Positions 61,430 to 64,000 of a DNA stretch of 64,000 nucleotides are shown piece after piece. A model generated the notes under the pieces. That model did not search any database. It was not told the DNA's origin and saw only the letters and a list, made by a program, of their open reading frames with translations. Each line of letters starts with the position of its first letter. Position 1 is the stretch's first letter. The position numbers were made by a program, and so were the translations under genes. The stretch is from DAISIK01 sp036822055 (GTDB lineage: Bacteria > Verrucomicrobiota > Verrucomicrobiia > Opitutales > Puniceicoccaceae): positions 58,655 through 122,654 of the forward strand of contig DAISIK010000003.1 of the NCBI GenBank assembly GCA_036822055.1. Reading direction: 5' to 3'.

Positions 61430-62299
61430 ATGGCGAAATCTGAGAGACCTTCTGCGGTAGAGGAGCGCTTTTACTCTTCAGAAACCTATCTAAGCCATCC
61501 CGGCCAGCTCTTCCGGGCGATGGCGCAGGATCTGGCTAAATCCTGGGAATTGGCTCTTCGGCTGACGATTCGGGATTTTAAGGCTCAATATCGGGCTTCG
61601 CTGGCAGGCTATCTTTGGGCCTTTATTCCACCTATCGTTGCCTCAGTGACCTTTCTCCTGTTGCGAAAGGGTAATGTGGTAAACTTCCCCGACACCGCCA
61701 TTCCTTACAGTGTTTTTGTCTTTACCGGGATGATTCTGTGGCAGGTCTTCGTCGAGGCGATGAACAGCCCGATCAAATTGATTCAAGGCGGCAAAAACAT
61801 GCTGGTGAAGTTGAATTTCCCAAGGGAAGCACTTTTGCTCTCGGCTTTCATGCAGAGTTGCATCGGGCTGCTCATCCGGGTCCTGATTCTGATTCCCTTC
61901 CTCCTCCTACTGCACCCTCCGACCGAAATAACGGTCCTGCTTTTCCCGCTGGGAGGGCTGAGCCTCGTCCTGCTGGGTTGGACGATCGGGATTTTTATCA
62001 GTCCGATCGGGATGCTTTACCATGACATTCAACGCAGCCTCACCCTGATCACCACCTTTTGGATGTTTGTTACCCCGGTAGTTTTTCCGATCGGAGGGCA
62101 CGGACTGGTAAGGGAAATCGTCCGGTTTAATCCAGTGACTCCGCTCCTGCAGACTTCTCGCGATTGGTTGACCGGGTTGCAGACCGGGTTGCACCTTGAA
62201 ATGTTGATCGTCATTCTGCTTACCGCTCTGGCCTTGCCGGTGGGGTGGTTGTTCTACCGCATCTTTATGCCCCACATTATTGAGAGAATGGGAATGTAA
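61430..62299 (+). CDS. ABC-2-type polysaccharide export permease (Wzm-like)
   Basis: Membrane component of an ABC exporter of O-antigen, capsule or teichoic-acid type. The 289 residues contain the family start LTIRDFKAQYRASLAGYLWAF, six hydrophobic helices (for example YSVFVFTGMILWQVFVEAM, VLLFPLGGLSLVLLGWTIGI) and the conserved KLNFPREALLLSAFMQS and DIQRSLTLITTFWMFVTPVVFP. Its TAA overlaps the ATG of the ATPase gene (TAATG), a typical coupled pair. Confidence 0.9.
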   Translation: MAKSERPSAVEERFYSSETYLSHPGQLFRAMAQDLAKSWELALRLTIRDFKAQYRASLAGYLWAFIPPIVASVTFLLLRKGNVVNFPDTAIPYSVFVFTGMILWQVFVEAMNSPIKLIQGGKNMLVKLNFPREALLLSAFMQSCIGLLIRVLILIPFLLLLHPPTEITVLLFPLGGLSLVLLGWTIGIFISPIGMLYHDIQRSLTLITTFWMFVTPVVFPIGGHGLVREIVRFNPVTPLLQTSRDWLTGLQTGLHLEMLIVILLTALALPVGWLFYRIFMPHIIERMGM

Positions 62300-63555
62300 T
62301 GGTGGTTGAAGGGAGCAGAGATCCATTGGTTGAAGTCAGTGGGATAGGGAAGATTTTCTGTCGGGATTTGCGGCGCTCCCTTTGGTATGGATTGCGGGAC
62401 TCCATGGGAGAGCTCACCCCATGGGTAAAGCAGGATACTGGAAAGGAAAGAAAGCTACGGCATGGGGAGTTTTGGGCCAATCATGGGATCAGTTTTCAGC
62501 TGAAGGCGGGAGAATCCCTCGCACTTGTCGGTCACAACGGGGCTGGAAAAACCACTCTTTTGAAAATCCTCAACGGCTTGGTGAAGCCGAATACCGGGAC
62601 GGTTCGGATGCGCGGAAGGGTGGGGGCCCTGATTGCCTTGCAGGCGGGTTTCAATCCGATCTTGACCGGCAGAGAAAACATCTACGTTTACGGCGCGGTG
62701 CTCGGTCTCAGCTATCGGGAGACCCGGAAACGATTTGACGAGATTGTTGAATTCTCTGAGCTGGGGGAGTTTATTGATACACCGGTTCAAAACTACTCAT
62801 CTGGTATGGCCATTCGGCTTGGATTTTCGGTAGCGGTTCACCTCGACCCCGATATCTTGCTACTTGATGAGGTGCTCTCCGTCGGAGACGCCGACTTTCG
62901 GAGGAAGTGTTTTGAAAGAGTGGAGCAGATTCGGCGAAAAGGCACCGCGTTCATTCTCGTATCCCACGACGAGTCGAACATCACCCGTTTTTGTAATCGG
63001 GCAATTTATCTCGAACATGGAAGGGTGAAGATGACGGGAAACCCGGAGCAGGTGCTCGGCGTTTATCAGCTGGATGGGCAAGTGGCCAAGGCGGTTGAAA
63101 GGGCTGGCCAGGACAAACCCACCAATGCTCTTCCCCGGGAGACGGTAACAGTCGAGCCCGATGGTTTCTACAATGCTGCTGGTGAGCGGATCGAGCGATG
63201 TGACTCCAACGAAAGGGTGTCCCTCATTTTCCGATGCCGAGCCATCGAGGGTGATCTTGGCGAGGTTGTGATGGTGGTGAGGGCCCGTGACGAACATGGA
63301 TTGTTTTTCGAGATAAACAGTTCTGAATCTCTGCGACTGGAGCCACAGACCGATTCAACCGCGATGGTTCGCTTAACTTTTGAAGGTTTTCAGGCAGTCG
63401 AGCGCAACTTGACCTTCTCGCTGGGAGTCTGGAACCGGGAACGAACACTGCTGCACTGCTGGAGCATGCTCGGTCACTTGATGGTGCAATCTCGCGTTTC
63501 AGGAATTGGACGCTATCAGATTCCATGCCACTGGGCCTGGGAAGGGAATCGGTGA
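62299..63555 (+). CDS. ABC polysaccharide export ATPase with Wzt-type C-terminal domain
   Basis: Energises export of a lipid-linked polysaccharide together with the upstream permease. The 418-residue protein has Walker A VGHNGAGKTTLLK near residue 77, a Q-loop region ALQAGFNPILTGRENIY, the signature YSSGMAIRLGFSVAV, Walker B DILLLDEVLSVGD and the switch histidine in VSHDE. After about residue 255 comes a beta-sandwich Wzt-type domain (RVSLIFRCRAIEGDLGEVVMVVRARDE, LTFSLGVWNRERTLLHCW) that recognises the polysaccharide's non-reducing end in E. coli O9a. A sulfotransferase overlaps its stop. Confidence 0.92.
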   Translation: MVVEGSRDPLVEVSGIGKIFCRDLRRSLWYGLRDSMGELTPWVKQDTGKERKLRHGEFWANHGISFQLKAGESLALVGHNGAGKTTLLKILNGLVKPNTGTVRMRGRVGALIALQAGFNPILTGRENIYVYGAVLGLSYRETRKRFDEIVEFSELGEFIDTPVQNYSSGMAIRLGFSVAVHLDPDILLLDEVLSVGDADFRRKCFERVEQIRRKGTAFILVSHDESNITRFCNRAIYLEHGRVKMTGNPEQVLGVYQLDGQVAKAVERAGQDKPTNALPRETVTVEPDGFYNAAGERIERCDSNERVSLIFRCRAIEGDLGEVVMVVRARDEHGLFFEINSSESLRLEPQTDSTAMVRLTFEGFQAVERNLTFSLGVWNRERTLLHCWSMLGHLMVQSRVSGIGRYQIPCHWAWEGNR

Positions 63556-64000
63556 GGTTGCGTAAGAAAGGGCCGATCCTCGTGACTGGTTCCCACAGGT
63601 CCGGGACGACCTGGATGGGGTCAATCCTAGCAGAATCCAGTGAGGTATCCTTTGTTCACGAGCCCTTCAATCCTACGGTTTCGGTCGACGGGGTAGGCTG
63701 TCCGTGGGATTTATGGTTCCAGGGGGCGGATCAATCGTCGAAAAAGCTGATTAACAGGCATCTGAATGGAGTTCTGGAGCGCCGACGAGGCTTTCGAGTG
63801 CTTTTGAAAGACCCCATTGCGGTCTTTGCTGCCCGGTACCTCCACCGGCGATTTAGTGCCAAAGTTGTCGCGATGATTCGGCATCCTGCGGCATTTGTCG
63901 GGAGCCTGAAATTGAAAGGGTGGAGGCATGATTTCGGGCACTTTGTTGCCCAGCCCCATTTGATGAAACGGTTCTGCCGCAGGGATCGAGCTTTATTAAT
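63552..64000 (+). CDS. Sulfotransferase, 3' end outside window
   Basis: The first 149 codons of a PAPS-dependent sulfotransferase. The 5'-phosphosulfate-binding loop is LVTGSHRSGTTWMGSIL (GSxRSGTTW) at about residues 10-26 and the 3'-phosphate-binding strand is VVAMIRHPAAFVGSLKLK, both characteristic of the fold. The start is GTG 63552, overlapping the wzt stop (GTGA). Sulfation of the exported polysaccharide is the likely job (inference from context). The rest lies beyond the right edge. Confidence 0.85.
   Translation, partial: MRLRKKGPILVTGSHRSGTTWMGSILAESSEVSFVHEPFNPTVSVDGVGCPWDLWFQGADQSSKKLINRHLNGVLERRRGFRVLLKDPIAVFAARYLHRRFSAKVVAMIRHPAAFVGSLKLKGWRHDFGHFVAQPHLMKRFCRRDRALL

Overview
The window is a 64 kb piece of a moderately GC-rich bacterial chromosome from a draft assembly; one 100-base run of N marks a scaffold join. 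Gene content points to a Gram-negative with a full outer membrane (BamA, Skp, a small outer-membrane barrel, Wzm/Wzt export) that carries an ImuA-ImuB-DnaE2 mutasome, an ileS-dksA/traR-lspA operon, a REP-type transposase with a long C-terminal extension, large TPR proteins and a DNRLRE/CBM96-type carbohydrate-active protein. That mix fits Verrucomicrobiota, perhaps the Opitutae side. This assignment is an inference from gene content; no rRNA is present to settle it.

Layout. 1-3.96 kb: fumC (cut by the left edge) and, divergently, bamA-skp. 3.96-6.03 kb: a decayed accessory patch with an IS3-family relic and duplicated Rpn-family nuclease sequence around the gap. 6.16-10.77 kb: minus-strand operon ileS, a DksA/TraR-like protein with a histone-H1-like tail, lspA. 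11.0-16.5 kb: imuA-imuB-dnaE2 behind a perfect LexA-type palindrome that nearly touches the imuA start. 16.57-23.4 kb: minus-strand run of a lipoprotein, a glycosyltransferase, a HAD hydrolase and four pseudopilin/assembly genes without secretin, ATPase or major pseudopilin. 23.5-32.6 kb: housekeeping genes (ddl, D-lactate dehydrogenase, rdgB, tRNA-Val, a TPR protein, a low-molecular-weight phosphatase, radC, priA).

32.6-37.0 kb is the clearest accessory island: an AT-richer stretch, a beta-helix polysaccharide-lyase-like protein ending in two almost identical DNRLRE modules, a long hairpin, and a RAYT transposase bounded by perfect 18-bp inverted repeats. 37.0-45.2 kb is core: a CPA-type antiporter with RCK-like domain, an rRNA methyltransferase, thyA-folA-isochorismatase family, pabA/trpG, nrdR, DUF429, dnaB. 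45.4-50.9 kb holds envelope proteins (a PstS-like fusion, a 986-residue TPR protein, a beta-barrel). 51-57.4 kb has a photolyase-related protein with its domains in reversed order, a heparinase-like protein, a NYN nuclease, DUF2851 and a DAHP synthase.

57.5-64 kb looks like the start of a surface-polysaccharide locus: a polysaccharide pyruvyltransferase, an ADP-ribosylglycohydrolase-like protein lacking its metal motif, a lytic transglycosylase, a DegT-fold protein lacking the PLP lysine, Wzm, Wzt and a sulfotransferase cut by the right edge. Two neighbouring proteins with enzyme folds but missing catalytic residues make this the most intriguing part of the window. I found no CRISPR array, no prophage and no complete, clearly new defence system.
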